This document shows, piece after piece, positions 33,660 through 42,988 of a DNA stretch of 64,000 bases. Location: the NCBI RefSeq assembly GCF_000526635.1, contig NZ_JAGL01000014.1:32137-96136 (forward strand), given 5' to 3'. The stretch's first letter is position 1; each line of letters begins with the position of its first letter. Under the pieces are notes generated by a model. The model was not told the DNA's origin. It saw only the letters and a program-made list of their open reading frames with translations, and made no database searches. This DNA is from Aminobacter sp. J41. GTDB taxonomy: Bacteria > Pseudomonadota > Alphaproteobacteria > Rhizobiales > Rhizobiaceae. The translations under genes and the position numbers were made by a program.

Positions 33660-34757
33660 ATGAAAACCGTAATTCTTTTCGGCGTCGGAGCCATGGGCGG
33701 CCGCTTGCTGCGCGTGCTCGAGAACGACTATCCGGGCATCGAGATCGTCGCCGCGGTCGACAACGATGCGGCCAAGACGGGCAAGACCCTCGCCGAGGTG
33801 ACCGGCTTTGCGCGTTTCGGCGGCGTCAAGATCGCGGCCGACCTCGACAGCGCGCTGGCGGGTCTTGCTGCCAAGCCGGACGTTCTGGTCCACATGACCG
33901 AGTCCAAGCCGCACCTCATCAAGGAGCAGCTGCTCGCCGCGCTCAACGCCGGCCTCAACGTCGTCTCGGCCGCCGAGTCGATGTTCTATCCGGGCCTGCG
34001 CTATGCGGAGTTCACCGCCGAGCTCGACGCAGCCGCGAAGGCGAACGGCGTTTCGATCACCGGCACCGGCATCAACCCCGGCTTCTCCTATGACGTTCTG
34101 CCGCTGATCCTCGCGCGCGGCACCAGCGCCGTTACCCATGTCGAGATCTACCGCTGCATCGACGTCACCGGCACCGGCCCCGGCGACATCGAGCATGTCG
34201 GCTATGGCCTGACGCCCGAGGAGTTCAACAAGCGCATCGAAGACGGACGCGTCGAAGGCCATATGGGCGCGCCGGAGTCGCTGACCCGTCTTGCCGACTA
34301 CCTCAACCTCGAGATCGACGAGATCACCGAGGCCTGGGACCTCGAGACCGCCGACTTCGACGTCGACAGCGGCGATCCGACCCTCGGCATCCTGCCCCCC
34401 GGCCGCGTCATCGGCATCACCCAGCGCGCCCGCGCGCTGTGCAAGGGCCAGGAAGTCATGCGCACGTCGCTGGCGATGTACTACCAGCCGGAAAAATTCA
34501 ATCTCGTTGAGGAAGACCGCATCGAGATCGAAGGCGCGATGCCGGTGAAGATGTCGATCAAGCCGGCCATGCAGTCGCTGTTCGGCGCGGCCAACATCGT
34601 CGCCAACACGATCGTCCCGGTCGCCGACGCAGCGCCGGGCCTTCTGTCGCCGCTCGACCTGCCGACCGGCGGCACCGAGCGCGCAGCTTCCCGCTATGTC
34701 GTCGACAAGTCGCGCACGGCAAAGCCGGGCTACCTGCCTGTGACACGAAAGGGCTGA
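33660..34757 (+). CDS. 2,4-diaminopentanoate dehydrogenase-like NAD(P) oxidoreductase
   Basis: This 365-aa protein has a dihydrodipicolinate-reductase-type N-terminal Rossmann fold (ILFGVGAMGGRLLRVL). A mid region (VSAAESMFYPG, ITGTGINPGFSYDVLPLIL) resembles 2,4-diaminopentanoate dehydrogenase of ornithine breakdown. It would oxidatively deaminate an amino acid. The gene is embedded between two ABC transporter genes, 25 bp after the permease and 4 bp before the fusion protein, so the imported ligand is probably its substrate or a precursor. The specific substrate is inference. Confidence 0.8.
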   Translation: MKTVILFGVGAMGGRLLRVLENDYPGIEIVAAVDNDAAKTGKTLAEVTGFARFGGVKIAADLDSALAGLAAKPDVLVHMTESKPHLIKEQLLAALNAGLNVVSAAESMFYPGLRYAEFTAELDAAAKANGVSITGTGINPGFSYDVLPLILARGTSAVTHVEIYRCIDVTGTGPGDIEHVGYGLTPEEFNKRIEDGRVEGHMGAPESLTRLADYLNLEIDEITEAWDLETADFDVDSGDPTLGILPPGRVIGITQRARALCKGQEVMRTSLAMYYQPEKFNLVEEDRIEIEGAMPVKMSIKPAMQSLFGAANIVANTIVPVADAAPGLLSPLDLPTGGTERAASRYVVDKSRTAKPGYLPVTRKG

Positions 34758-34761
34758 TTTC

Positions 34762-36255
34762 GTGGCCTTCGACGCGGACGTATTCCTCAGCATCCTGCAG
34801 TCGCCTCTGCTGCTGAAGGCTGCATGGGTTACGGTGTGGGTGGCGGTTGTCGCCCAGGCCGTGGGCACGATCCTTGGCTTCGTGCTGGCGGGAATGCTCG
34901 CCGCGCCGAAGGTTTTGCGCTGGCCGGCGCTGGTTTACATCTGGGTGTTCAAGGGCACGCCCCTTCTCGCCCAGATCCTCTTCTTCTACTCGGCCCTGCC
35001 GCAGATGGGCATCACGCTCAGCCTGGTGGCAACGGGCCTGCTGGCGATGGGCCTCAATGAGGGCGCGCGCATGGCCGACATCGTGCGCGGCGGCCTGATG
35101 GCCGTCTCGCGCGACCAGCGCGAGGCCGGGCTTGCGCTCGGCCTCTACCCGTCGCAGATCTTCCGCAAGGTGGTGCTGCCGCAGGCGATGCGGGCGATCA
35201 TCCCGCCGCACGGCAACAATTTCAGCTATATGATCAAGGCGACGTCGCTCTTGTCGGCGATCTCGTTCGCCGAACTGCTGCGCGTCTCGCAGCAGCTGGC
35301 CCAGTCGACCACGCGCGCGCTGGAAGTCTATCTCGTCGCCGCGATCTGGTACCTCGTCATCCTTACGATCTGGAACGTCATCCAGGGCCGCATCGAAAAG
35401 GCAGTGGCGCTGAAGACGTCGAGCGCCGTCACCGCCCCGCCCCCCATTGTCGAGCGCGAGGTCGTGCGCGCCGTGCCCGCTCCGGATGCGCCGTCCGTCC
35501 GCGAGCCGGTGATCGTCGCGAAGAACCTGAACCGCAGCTTCGGTCCGGTGAAGGGCCTCGACAATGTCTCGCTCGCCATCGGCAAGGGCGAGGTGGTCGT
35601 CATCCTCGGTCCGTCCGGCTCGGGCAAGAGCACGCTTCTGCGCGCGCTCAACTGGATCGAGCCGGCCGACACCGGCGACGTTCTGATCAACGGCGAGAGC
35701 CTGCCGTGGAAGGATGCCTCAGCACGCATTCGCCGCTCCGAGCGCGAACTGGACAAGCGCCGCCGCCGCCTCGGCATGGTGTTCCAGAGCTTTGCGCTGT
35801 TCCCGACCATGACGGCGCGCGGCAATGTCTCCTTCGGTCCCCGCAAGCTGCTTGGCGTGGCGAAGGCTGAAGCAAACCGCACCGCCGACGAACTGCTCGC
35901 CAAGGTTGGCCTCGCCGACAAGGCGAATTCCTATCCGATCGAGCTTTCGGGCGGCCAGCGCCAGCGCGTCGCGATTGCCCGCGCGCTCGCCATGAACCCC
36001 GACGCGCTTCTGTTCGACGAGCCGACTTCGGCGCTCGATCCGGAATCGATCGGCGGCGTGCTTGCCGTGATGGCCGACCTTGCAGGCCGCGGCATGACCA
36101 TGGTGATCGTCACGCACGAGATCGGCTTTGCCAGCCGCATTGCCGACCGCATCGTCTACATGGAGCGTGGCCGCCTGCTGATGGATCTGCCGCGCGAAGA
36201 AGCCTTCAGCGACAGGGCGCCGGATTACTTCCGCGCCTTCATCGCCCGGTCTTAA
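34762..36255 (+). CDS. Amino-acid ABC transporter permease-ATPase fusion
   Basis: This 497-aa protein has two functions in one chain. Residues about 1-215 form a polar amino-acid permease with the EAA loop ([53 protein letters not shown]). After a Pro/Ala/Val linker (about 216-250), residues 251-497 form a complete ATPase: Walker [12 protein letters not shown], signature [15 protein letters not shown], Walker [14 protein letters not shown], switch VTHEIGFA. Start is GTG 34762. A separate ATPase gene follows, so the importer has two different ATPases available. Confidence 0.92.
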   Translation: MAFDADVFLSILQSPLLLKAAWVTVWVAVVAQAVGTILGFVLAGMLAAPKVLRWPALVYIWVFKGTPLLAQILFFYSALPQMGITLSLVATGLLAMGLNEGARMADIVRGGLMAVSRDQREAGLALGLYPSQIFRKVVLPQAMRAIIPPHGNNFSYMIKATSLLSAISFAELLRVSQQLAQSTTRALEVYLVAAIWYLVILTIWNVIQGRIEKAVALKTSSAVTAPPPIVEREVVRAVPAPDAPSVREPVIVAKNLNRSFGPVKGLDNVSLAIGKGEVVVILGPSGSGKSTLLRALNWIEPADTGDVLINGESLPWKDASARIRRSERELDKRRRRLGMVFQSFALFPTMTARGNVSFGPRKLLGVAKAEANRTADELLAKVGLADKANSYPIELSGGQRQRVAIARALAMNPDALLFDEPTSALDPESIGGVLAVMADLAGRGMTMVIVTHEIGFASRIADRIVYMERGRLLMDLPREEAFSDRAPDYFRAFIARS

Positions 36256-36280
36256 GATTGGCGACGCCGAGGAGCCTGAC

Positions 36281-37042
36281 ATGAACTCCCAGAACGCACA
36301 CCTCACCGCCATCGAGATCGAGGGCCTGTCGAAGTCCTACGGCAGTTTCGAGGTGCTCAAAAACATCAGCCTGTCCGTGAAGAAGGGCGAGAAGATCGTC
36401 ATCTGCGGCCCGTCGGGCTCCGGCAAGTCGACGCTGATCCGCTGCATCAACCAGCTTGAAAGCCACGACCGCGGCCGCGTCGTCGTGCTCGGCACCGAGC
36501 TCGGCCACAAGCGCTCGCAGACCTACCAGATGCGCCGCAAGGTCGGCATGGTGTTCCAGCACTTCAACCTGTTCCCGCACCTGTCGGTGCTGGAAAACTG
36601 CACGATGGCGCCGATGCTGACGCACAAGGTGCCGAAGGCGGAGGCGGAAGAGACGGCGCGGAAATACCTCGACAAGGTCCGCATCCTCGAACAGGCGAGC
36701 AAGTATCCCGGCCAGCTTTCGGGCGGCCAGCAGCAGCGCGTCGCCATCGCCCGCGCGCTGTGCATGCGCCCGGAAGTGCTTCTATTCGACGAGCCGACCT
36801 CGGCGCTCGATCCCGAGATGGTCGGCGAGGTGCTGGACGTGATGGTGAACCTTGCCTCCGAAGGCATCACCATGCTGGTCGTCACCCACGAGATGGGATT
36901 TGCCCGCCGCGTTGCCGACCGCATCGTCTTCATGGACAAGGGTCAGATCGTCGAGGAAGCGGCGCCGGACAGCTTCTTCAGCAATCCGGCCAGCGATCGC
37001 GCGAAGAAATTCCTCGCCGAGATCCTCGACCACGCGGCGTGA
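36281..37042 (+). CDS. Amino-acid ABC transporter ATPase (GlnQ/HisP family)
   Basis: This 253-aa ATPase has Walker [12 protein letters not shown], signature [15 protein letters not shown], Walker [14 protein letters not shown] and switch [11 protein letters not shown]. It lies 25 bp after the fusion gene and closes the operon. It would pair with the ATPase domain of the fusion protein or compete with it. Its stop is 7 bp from the stop of the convergent hlyD-like gene, leaving no room for a separate terminator. Confidence 0.95.
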   Translation: MNSQNAHLTAIEIEGLSKSYGSFEVLKNISLSVKKGEKIVICGPSGSGKSTLIRCINQLESHDRGRVVVLGTELGHKRSQTYQMRRKVGMVFQHFNLFPHLSVLENCTMAPMLTHKVPKAEAEETARKYLDKVRILEQASKYPGQLSGGQQQRVAIARALCMRPEVLLFDEPTSALDPEMVGEVLDVMVNLASEGITMLVVTHEMGFARRVADRIVFMDKGQIVEEAAPDSFFSNPASDRAKKFLAEILDHAA

Positions 37043-37049
37043 GGATGGG

Positions 37050-38396
37050 CTACTTCTCCGTAAAGGCCCGCGACATGCTGTCGGTGATCGGCTTGACGAG
37101 GTAGCTGAAGAAGGTGCGCTCGGCGGTCTGGATCATGATCTCCGCCGGCATGCCGGGCATCGGCGAGAAGCCGGGGATTTTTGACAGTTCCTCGCCCGGC
37201 AGGCTGATGCGCGCGACATAGACTTCGCCGGGGCCGTTGGCGCGCTCGTCCTGCAGCGCATCGGCCGAGACATAGAACACCTCGCCTTCAAGCACCGGCG
37301 TCGTGCGCTGGTTGAGGGCGGTGAGCCGCACCGTCGCCTTCTGGCCGGTCGACACGCTGTCGATGTCGTTGCGTGGAATGTGCGCCTCGATGATCAGCGG
37401 CACGCCCGCCGGCAGGATTTCCATGATGCCCTTGCCGCTTTCGATGACGCCGCCCGGCGTGTGGTAGTGTAGGCGGATCACCGTGCCGGACACCGGGGCG
37501 TGGATGGTCGAGCGGCGCAGCACGCTTTCGGCCTCGCGCGACTGCTCACGCACCACCTCAAGCTCGCCCTGGATGTTCTGCAGCTGGTCGAGCGCGTCTT
37601 CCTTGTAGCGGTCCTGCGTGCCGATGATCTCCTGCTGCGCCTTCGCAAGCTGCGCGCCGGTCTCGGCGATCTCCGCCTCGAGCCGGCCGATCTCGCCTTG
37701 CGCCTCGGCGATCGCGCGCTGGATCGCGTTGACCTCGGTGGCGCGCAACAGGCCCTTGTCGAGCAGGACCTTCTTGCCCTTGTGCTCGTCGCGCAGGAGG
37801 GTGAGCTGTTCGATCATCGCCTCGCGCAGCCGCACATAACCCTGCATGCGGAACTCGAGCGACTTCACGTTCTGCTCCAGCAGCGACAGCTCGCTGCGGC
37901 GCTTCACGCGCGCGGCCTCGAAGTGCAGCTTCTGGCTCTCGTACATCGACGCGATGTCGGGATCGCCGGTCTGGATGTAGGGCCTGACGCCGAGGGGGAT
38001 CTCGATCTCCTCGGCCTCGCGATACTGCGAGGTGAGCCGTGCCGAGATGATCTCCAGGCGGATGCGGCGCAGGAACAGCTCGCGCTCCTTGGCAAGCGCC
38101 GCCGTCTCGTCGAGCTTCACCAGCGGCTGGCCTTCCGTCACCTGGTCGCCTTCGTTGACCATCAGTTCCTTGATGATGCCGCCCTCGAAATGCTGGACGA
38201 TCTTGTTCTGGCCGGTGGCGACGAACGAGCCTTGCGAGATCACGGCGGCGACGAGCGGCGCGGTCGCCGCCCAGACGCCGAAGCCGCCGAAGCTGAGGCC
38301 CAAGAGCGCCAGGCCAAAGATCGTGTGCGTGCGGATCGAGCGCGGCACCTCCCCGTACCACTGCAGGTCCTGGATCTTCGCAATGTCGGTCGACAT
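37050..38396 (-). CDS. Type I secretion membrane fusion protein (HlyD/PrtE family)
   Basis: This 448-aa periplasmic adaptor has a short cytosolic N-terminus, one TM helix (HTIFGLALLGLSFGGFGVWAATAPLVAAVI), split lipoyl/barrel halves (GSFVATGQNKIVQHFEGGIIKELMVNEGDQVTEGQPLVKLD and later TIHAPVSGTVIRLHYHTPGGVIESG), and a long alpha-helical hairpin between them (about 120-300). The C-terminus GFSPMPGMPAEIMIQTAERTFFSYLVKPI is typical of PrtE/LapC proteins. It links the ABC exporter to an outer-membrane TolC-type pore, which is not in the window. ATG 38396 has an AGGAGA RBS and lies 10 bp after the exporter gene. Confidence 0.95.
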   Translation of the reverse strand: MSTDIAKIQDLQWYGEVPRSIRTHTIFGLALLGLSFGGFGVWAATAPLVAAVISQGSFVATGQNKIVQHFEGGIIKELMVNEGDQVTEGQPLVKLDETAALAKERELFLRRIRLEIISARLTSQYREAEEIEIPLGVRPYIQTGDPDIASMYESQKLHFEAARVKRRSELSLLEQNVKSLEFRMQGYVRLREAMIEQLTLLRDEHKGKKVLLDKGLLRATEVNAIQRAIAEAQGEIGRLEAEIAETGAQLAKAQQEIIGTQDRYKEDALDQLQNIQGELEVVREQSREAESVLRRSTIHAPVSGTVIRLHYHTPGGVIESGKGIMEILPAGVPLIIEAHIPRNDIDSVSTGQKATVRLTALNQRTTPVLEGEVFYVSADALQDERANGPGEVYVARISLPGEELSKIPGFSPMPGMPAEIMIQTAERTFFSYLVKPITDSMSRAFTEK

Positions 38397-38406
38397 GGGC
38401 AGTCTC

Positions 38407-40851
38407 CTACTGCAGCTGGTGGCCGAACGAGCCGCTCTCGATGCTGATGCCGCGCGAGGCAAGCGCGTTGAGCACGTCCTGCCTGCGCCCGAACAGCGCG
38501 ACCGTGCCGTTGACGAGAAGCAGGATCTTGTCGACGCAGGCGAGCAGCGACGGGCGCTGGGTGATGGTGGCAACGGTGATGTTGTTGGCCTTGGCGTGCG
38601 CGAGCGCCCGCATCAGCGCCGCGTCACCCGCGCTGTCGAGGTTGGAGTTCGGCTCGTCGAGGATGACCATGCGCGGATTGCCGAAGAAGGCACGGGCGAG
38701 CGCGATGCGCTGCTTCTGGCCGCCGGAGAGCGGCGAGCCGTCGGCGGCAACCATCGTCTCGTAGCCGTGCGGCAGGTTCGCGATCATCTCGTGCACGTCC
38801 GCCAGCATCGCCGCCTCGTAGATCTGCTCGTCGGTCGCGTCCTCGCGCATGCGGGCGATGTTGGCCTTGATGGTGCCGGGGAAGAGCTGCACGTCCTGCG
38901 GCAGATAGCCGATGTTCTCGCCGAACTGGCGCTGGTCCCAGTTGCGCAGGTCCATGAGGTCGAGGCGCACGCTGCCCGAGGTCGGCAGGATGGAGCCCAC
39001 CAGCATCTTGCCGAGCGTCGTCTTGCCGGCGCCGGAATTGCCGATGATCGCCAGCGAGTCGCCCGGCTGCAGCGAGAAGGAGATGCCGTTGAGCACGACG
39101 CGCTTGGTGCCCTGCGGCACGTAGAGCAGGCGCTCGACGTCGAGCCGGCCTTCCGGACGCGGAAGCTGCAGCCGCTCGAAATTGAGCGGCGAAGTCTTCA
39201 GGAGCGCCGTGATGCGGCCATAGGCGGCGCGCGACTGGATGAACTGGTTCCAGCCTTCGATCGCGCCCTCGATCGGCGCCAGCGCGCGGCCGGCGATGAT
39301 CGAGGCGGCGATCACCATGCCGCCGGTCATCTGCCCTTCGATGGCGAGATACGCGCCCCAGCCGAGCATCGCCACCTGGCAGAGCAGGCGCGCGCCCTTG
39401 GACATCGCGGTGAAGATGATGTTGCGATCCTGCGCGATAACCTGCGCCTTGAGCGAGCCGGCGGTGTCCTTGCCCCAGATCTGCACGGCTTCGGGGATCA
39501 TCGCCAGCGCGTTGATGATCTGCGAGTTGCGCGACATGGAGTCGAGGTGAAGGTTCGCCTTCGACTGGAACACGTTCGCATCGCCGAAGGGCGCCGCCGT
39601 CGCGCGCTGGTTGATCAGCGTGATGACCAGCAGCGCAAGGCCGGTCACCACGACCAGCCAGCCGAGATGCGGGTGGATCAGGAACACGGCGAGGACGAAG
39701 ATCGGCGCGATCGGCGCGTCGAGGAACGACAGCAGCGTGCGCGAGACCAGGAAGGAGCGGACCTGCTGCAGGTCGCCGAGCGTCTGGTATTCGCGGCCGT
39801 TGCTGTGCAGCGAAGCCCGGGCGGCGGCGCTGAGGATCGGCGCGCCGAGCTGCGCCGCGACCTCGACCGCCGTGCGCATCAGGATGAAGCGGCGCACCGC
39901 GTCGAATACCGACTGCAGGATCACCGCGCCGACGATGACGATGGTGAGCATGATCAGCGTGTCGAGCGAGCGGCTGGTCAGCACGCGGTCGGATATCTGG
40001 AACAGATAGATCGGGATCGCCAGCACCAGCGCATTCGACGCCACGGTGAAGATCATGACGATCAGCAGGTTCTTGCGCACCGCGTCGAGCCCGGCGCGCA
40101 GGCTCGCGTTGAAGTCGATCGGGCCGAGGCGCTTGTGGAAGGTGCCCTTGCCGCCGCCCGATCCGCCGCCACCGCTGTTGGCCGGCGCATTGTCGCCGGG
40201 CCGCTGGGTGCTGGCCATGATTGGCCCGACCTCGGCATCGATGGTCTTCATACCTTGCGGCGCGCGCGACGGCGAAGGCTGCGGCGCCTCGCTTTTCATC
40301 TCGATGTCGGCTTTTGCAGCCTCCTGCCCGTTCCCGGCCGCTTCCACCGGACCAACGGGTTCCGCTGCCGCGGAAGGTGCAGCCGCCGCGGCTATCTCCG
40401 GCTGTGCCGCCGATGGAGTTTCGCTGGCATTCGCCGCCGCGGCGGGCGTCTGGGAGGACGCCGCCTCGTCAGCAGTACCGCCGACGGCGGCAGCCATCGC
40501 AGCAGGCTGGCCCGCCTGAACGCTGTCCGCCGTCGCCGTTTCCGCCTTCGAGGGTTTTCTGCCTTCGATTTCCGCGATCACCTCTTCGATGATGTCTTCT
40601 TCGTCCGGCTCTTCCGGCTCCTGCCTGCGCGTCAGCGAGGCCGCCTTGAAGCACTCGTCGACCGCGTGGTCGATGCTGCGGAACGATTTACGGATAGCCG
40701 CCTGCCGCGCCTTCAGGAGACTGGCGAGCTGGCGCACGTCATGGTGCAGGTGGCGGCGGCGCGGCGCCGGCTCGTGAGCAGGCGGATTGTCCTCCGCACA
40801 AGGCTCAATGTGATGAACCGGATCTGCCGGGTCGGTGCGATCCTCGGACAT
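38407..40851 (-). CDS. Type I secretion ABC exporter (PrtD-like) with long disordered N-terminal extension
   Basis: In this 814-aa protein the first 240 residues are hydrophilic and low-complexity: His/Arg-rich, then a helical patch (VRQLASLLKARQAAIRKSFRSIDHAVDECFKAASL), then Ala/Glu/Pro-rich and GGGGSGGGKG. An ABC exporter follows with a TM domain (about 250-540) and ATPase: Walker A GNSGAGKTTLGK, signature LSGGQKQR, Walker B MVILDEPNSNLD. The H-loop reads TITQRPSLL, so the usual switch His is Gln. There is no C39 peptidase domain, so substrates should carry uncleaved C-terminal signals. It sits between the 664-aa protein and HlyD genes. Confidence 0.92.
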   Translation of the reverse strand: MSEDRTDPADPVHHIEPCAEDNPPAHEPAPRRRHLHHDVRQLASLLKARQAAIRKSFRSIDHAVDECFKAASLTRRQEPEEPDEEDIIEEVIAEIEGRKPSKAETATADSVQAGQPAAMAAAVGGTADEAASSQTPAAAANASETPSAAQPEIAAAAAPSAAAEPVGPVEAAGNGQEAAKADIEMKSEAPQPSPSRAPQGMKTIDAEVGPIMASTQRPGDNAPANSGGGGSGGGKGTFHKRLGPIDFNASLRAGLDAVRKNLLIVMIFTVASNALVLAIPIYLFQISDRVLTSRSLDTLIMLTIVIVGAVILQSVFDAVRRFILMRTAVEVAAQLGAPILSAAARASLHSNGREYQTLGDLQQVRSFLVSRTLLSFLDAPIAPIFVLAVFLIHPHLGWLVVVTGLALLVITLINQRATAAPFGDANVFQSKANLHLDSMSRNSQIINALAMIPEAVQIWGKDTAGSLKAQVIAQDRNIIFTAMSKGARLLCQVAMLGWGAYLAIEGQMTGGMVIAASIIAGRALAPIEGAIEGWNQFIQSRAAYGRITALLKTSPLNFERLQLPRPEGRLDVERLLYVPQGTKRVVLNGISFSLQPGDSLAIIGNSGAGKTTLGKMLVGSILPTSGSVRLDLMDLRNWDQRQFGENIGYLPQDVQLFPGTIKANIARMREDATDEQIYEAAMLADVHEMIANLPHGYETMVAADGSPLSGGQKQRIALARAFFGNPRMVILDEPNSNLDSAGDAALMRALAHAKANNITVATITQRPSLLACVDKILLLVNGTVALFGRRQDVLNALASRGISIESGSFGHQLQ

Positions 40852-40871
40852 GGCTGTTTCCTCCGGGCTCG

Positions 40872-42866
40872 CTAGCCGAGCATGGCCTGCAATCCGTCGC
40901 CGCCAGGCGCCTCATTGTCGGGCTGGTAGTAGGCCGGGATGTCATCGGGTCCGTCGTCGATGGAATCGTCGAGGAAGGCCACCGCCTCGTTGACCAGCGC
41001 GTCGGGATCCTGCGCCCAGAATTCCGGCTTGTCGGAGATCAGCTCGGCCTGCACCAGCATCGCCTGCGAATACTGCTCGCCGCCGACATGGATGTTGCCG
41101 AGCGAGTCGAGGTCGACGATCGCGGCGTGGTTGAGAAGCGCGTTGCCGCCGGTGGTGATGGTCCACTCGGCATCGGCGCGCGGGGTGAATTCGTTCATCG
41201 CCAGCGCGATCTGGTCGCTGTCGCCGACGATACTGGTCTGCCTGATGTAGTTGAGGTTGATGAGGTCGCCCTCGATGTAGAGGACGCGCAGCGCCTCGTT
41301 GCCGGCCAGCGCCGGATCGCTGAGCACGCCGGAGGGAAGCACCTCCTTGCCCGCGGCAAGGTTGTCGGCCAGCTCCTGATAATGGGCCGGCATGTCGCCA
41401 TAGTCGCCCGAGACGCTGTAGATCAGCGCCTCGTTCCACAACAGGTTGCCGCTCGTCGACACCGAGCCTTCGCCGGTGGTCTGGAAGCCGTTGACCGCGC
41501 CGATCAGGTCGTTGTCGTAGAGGACGTTGAGCTGCTGGATGATGTTGGCGTCGTACCACGAGCCGCCGATGACGATGATGTCGTAGGCATAGGCCAGCTC
41601 CATGATCGAGATGGTGTTCACGGCGAGGTTGTCGCCGGCAATGATCTCGGTGGTCACGCCCGAGGACGAGACGATGCCGACGTCGTTGTCGCTCTGGAAG
41701 ATGTACTGGTCGAGCCAGTTGACGATCAGAAGATCGCCGGTGATCTCGGTGACGATCCAGTAGGACGGAAAGTCCGGCGAGCCGGACAAGTGCGCGCCGT
41801 CGTTGTTGTCGAGCGGATTGGTGTGCTTGAAGGTCGCGATGTTGAAGAACTGGTTGGTGGCGTCGTCCACCGACCAGTTGGTGATCGTCGGGCTCAGCGT
41901 ATCCTCGTCGCAGATCGCGTTGATCTGGATGACCGCGTCGAGCTGAAAATAGTCGCCGGCGACCACGGTCACCGTGCCGCCGGTCCAGATGTTGGTCAGC
42001 ACCGCATCGTTGACGACGGTGTTGCCGCCAGCCGAAATCGAGACCGACGCCTCGATCTGCATGTGCCCGTCATAGGTGATCTTCACATTCTTGATCGGCT
42101 TATGCTCGGGCGAGCCTTCCTCCGCCTCTTCCGGGTCGAAGCTGTGGTAGTCGTCGATGTTCGGCGCTTCCGTCACCAGCTTGCCGTTGACGTAGATGCC
42201 GTCGAGCGTCTTACCGCTGAAGACGTGGATCTCGGCGGGCCCGTCCGTGTCGGGCGTATAGTTCTCGAGCTCCTCGGCAACGCTGGTGATGAAGTCCTTG
42301 ATCGCCTCCGCGCCACTCGGCATCTCATGGCTGCCGATCGGGGAAATGCTGAGCGCCTCAAGCGCCAGGTTGATGAGGTCGCCATTGTCGATCGGCTGCG
42401 GCGAGAATTTCAGCCCGTGGCCGCCAACGCCGAAGTAGTCGTTGTCCGAAAGATAGATGTTCTGGACGATGTAGCTGGCGACGGAGCCGGGGGGATCGAT
42501 TTCAGGAAGGGTGATGTTGATGTTCATGCCGCTCCCGGGTTCCGGGGACGGCCCTTGCGGATGCCCGAAGGGGTATTGCCCGGGGGCCTGCATCTTGAAG
42601 TACTTGTACTTCAGCGGCAGCCACGGGGACACCTCTTCGAGCGACCAGCCAGGCGGGGCGTAGCGCATGCCGGGGTCGTAGCCCAGAAGGGTGTGCGGCG
42701 CGGCGAAATCTGAAGCTGGCGCCTCGGGAAGCTCAGGATTGGAAGGAACAGCGGGCAGGGGGTTGAACTCATGATAGGCATCGCGCAGGCGCGCCTGTTC
42801 CACCGTTATGTTGAACATGCCGATGAAGTGGGCGATCTCTTCCGAGATCCGGTCCATGCCGGTCAT
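40872..42866 (-). CDS. 664-aa repeat-containing protein of the type I secretion cluster
   Basis: No catalytic domain is recognised. The N-terminus (MTGMDRISEEIAHFIG) is helical, then Pro-rich. From about residue 270 there are degenerate repeats built on a G-N-x-x-x-N-x-A core (AGGNTVVNDAVLTNIW, SGNLLWNEALIYSV, GGNALLNHAAIVDL) alternating with QLNVLYDND, IQINAICDED and YIRQTSIVGDSD. This gives a beta-rich, Asp/Asn-rich repeat protein with no signal peptide. It lies 20 bp upstream of the exporter gene, so it is either a secreted substrate or a cytosolic partner of secretion. A GGGGAGG RBS supports ATG 42866. Confidence 0.75.
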   Translation of the reverse strand: MTGMDRISEEIAHFIGMFNITVEQARLRDAYHEFNPLPAVPSNPELPEAPASDFAAPHTLLGYDPGMRYAPPGWSLEEVSPWLPLKYKYFKMQAPGQYPFGHPQGPSPEPGSGMNINITLPEIDPPGSVASYIVQNIYLSDNDYFGVGGHGLKFSPQPIDNGDLINLALEALSISPIGSHEMPSGAEAIKDFITSVAEELENYTPDTDGPAEIHVFSGKTLDGIYVNGKLVTEAPNIDDYHSFDPEEAEEGSPEHKPIKNVKITYDGHMQIEASVSISAGGNTVVNDAVLTNIWTGGTVTVVAGDYFQLDAVIQINAICDEDTLSPTITNWSVDDATNQFFNIATFKHTNPLDNNDGAHLSGSPDFPSYWIVTEITGDLLIVNWLDQYIFQSDNDVGIVSSSGVTTEIIAGDNLAVNTISIMELAYAYDIIVIGGSWYDANIIQQLNVLYDNDLIGAVNGFQTTGEGSVSTSGNLLWNEALIYSVSGDYGDMPAHYQELADNLAAGKEVLPSGVLSDPALAGNEALRVLYIEGDLINLNYIRQTSIVGDSDQIALAMNEFTPRADAEWTITTGGNALLNHAAIVDLDSLGNIHVGGEQYSQAMLVQAELISDKPEFWAQDPDALVNEAVAFLDDSIDDGPDDIPAYYQPDNEAPGGDGLQAMLG

Positions 42867-42988
42867 GATACGCAACCTCCCCGATCACTCGTTTGGTTAC
42901 TCGACTTTCGCTGGAAGGGCTGCGCGGGGCCCGCGCAGCCCGGTACTGGAAGCGGCTTCGCCAGAGGCTAAACCGCGAAAAGTCCTGA

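Noticed and set aside
38032..40875. 947-codon plus-strand open frame
   Set aside because: Antisense to the exporter and adaptor genes; composition is Arg/His/Gln-rich without a domain.
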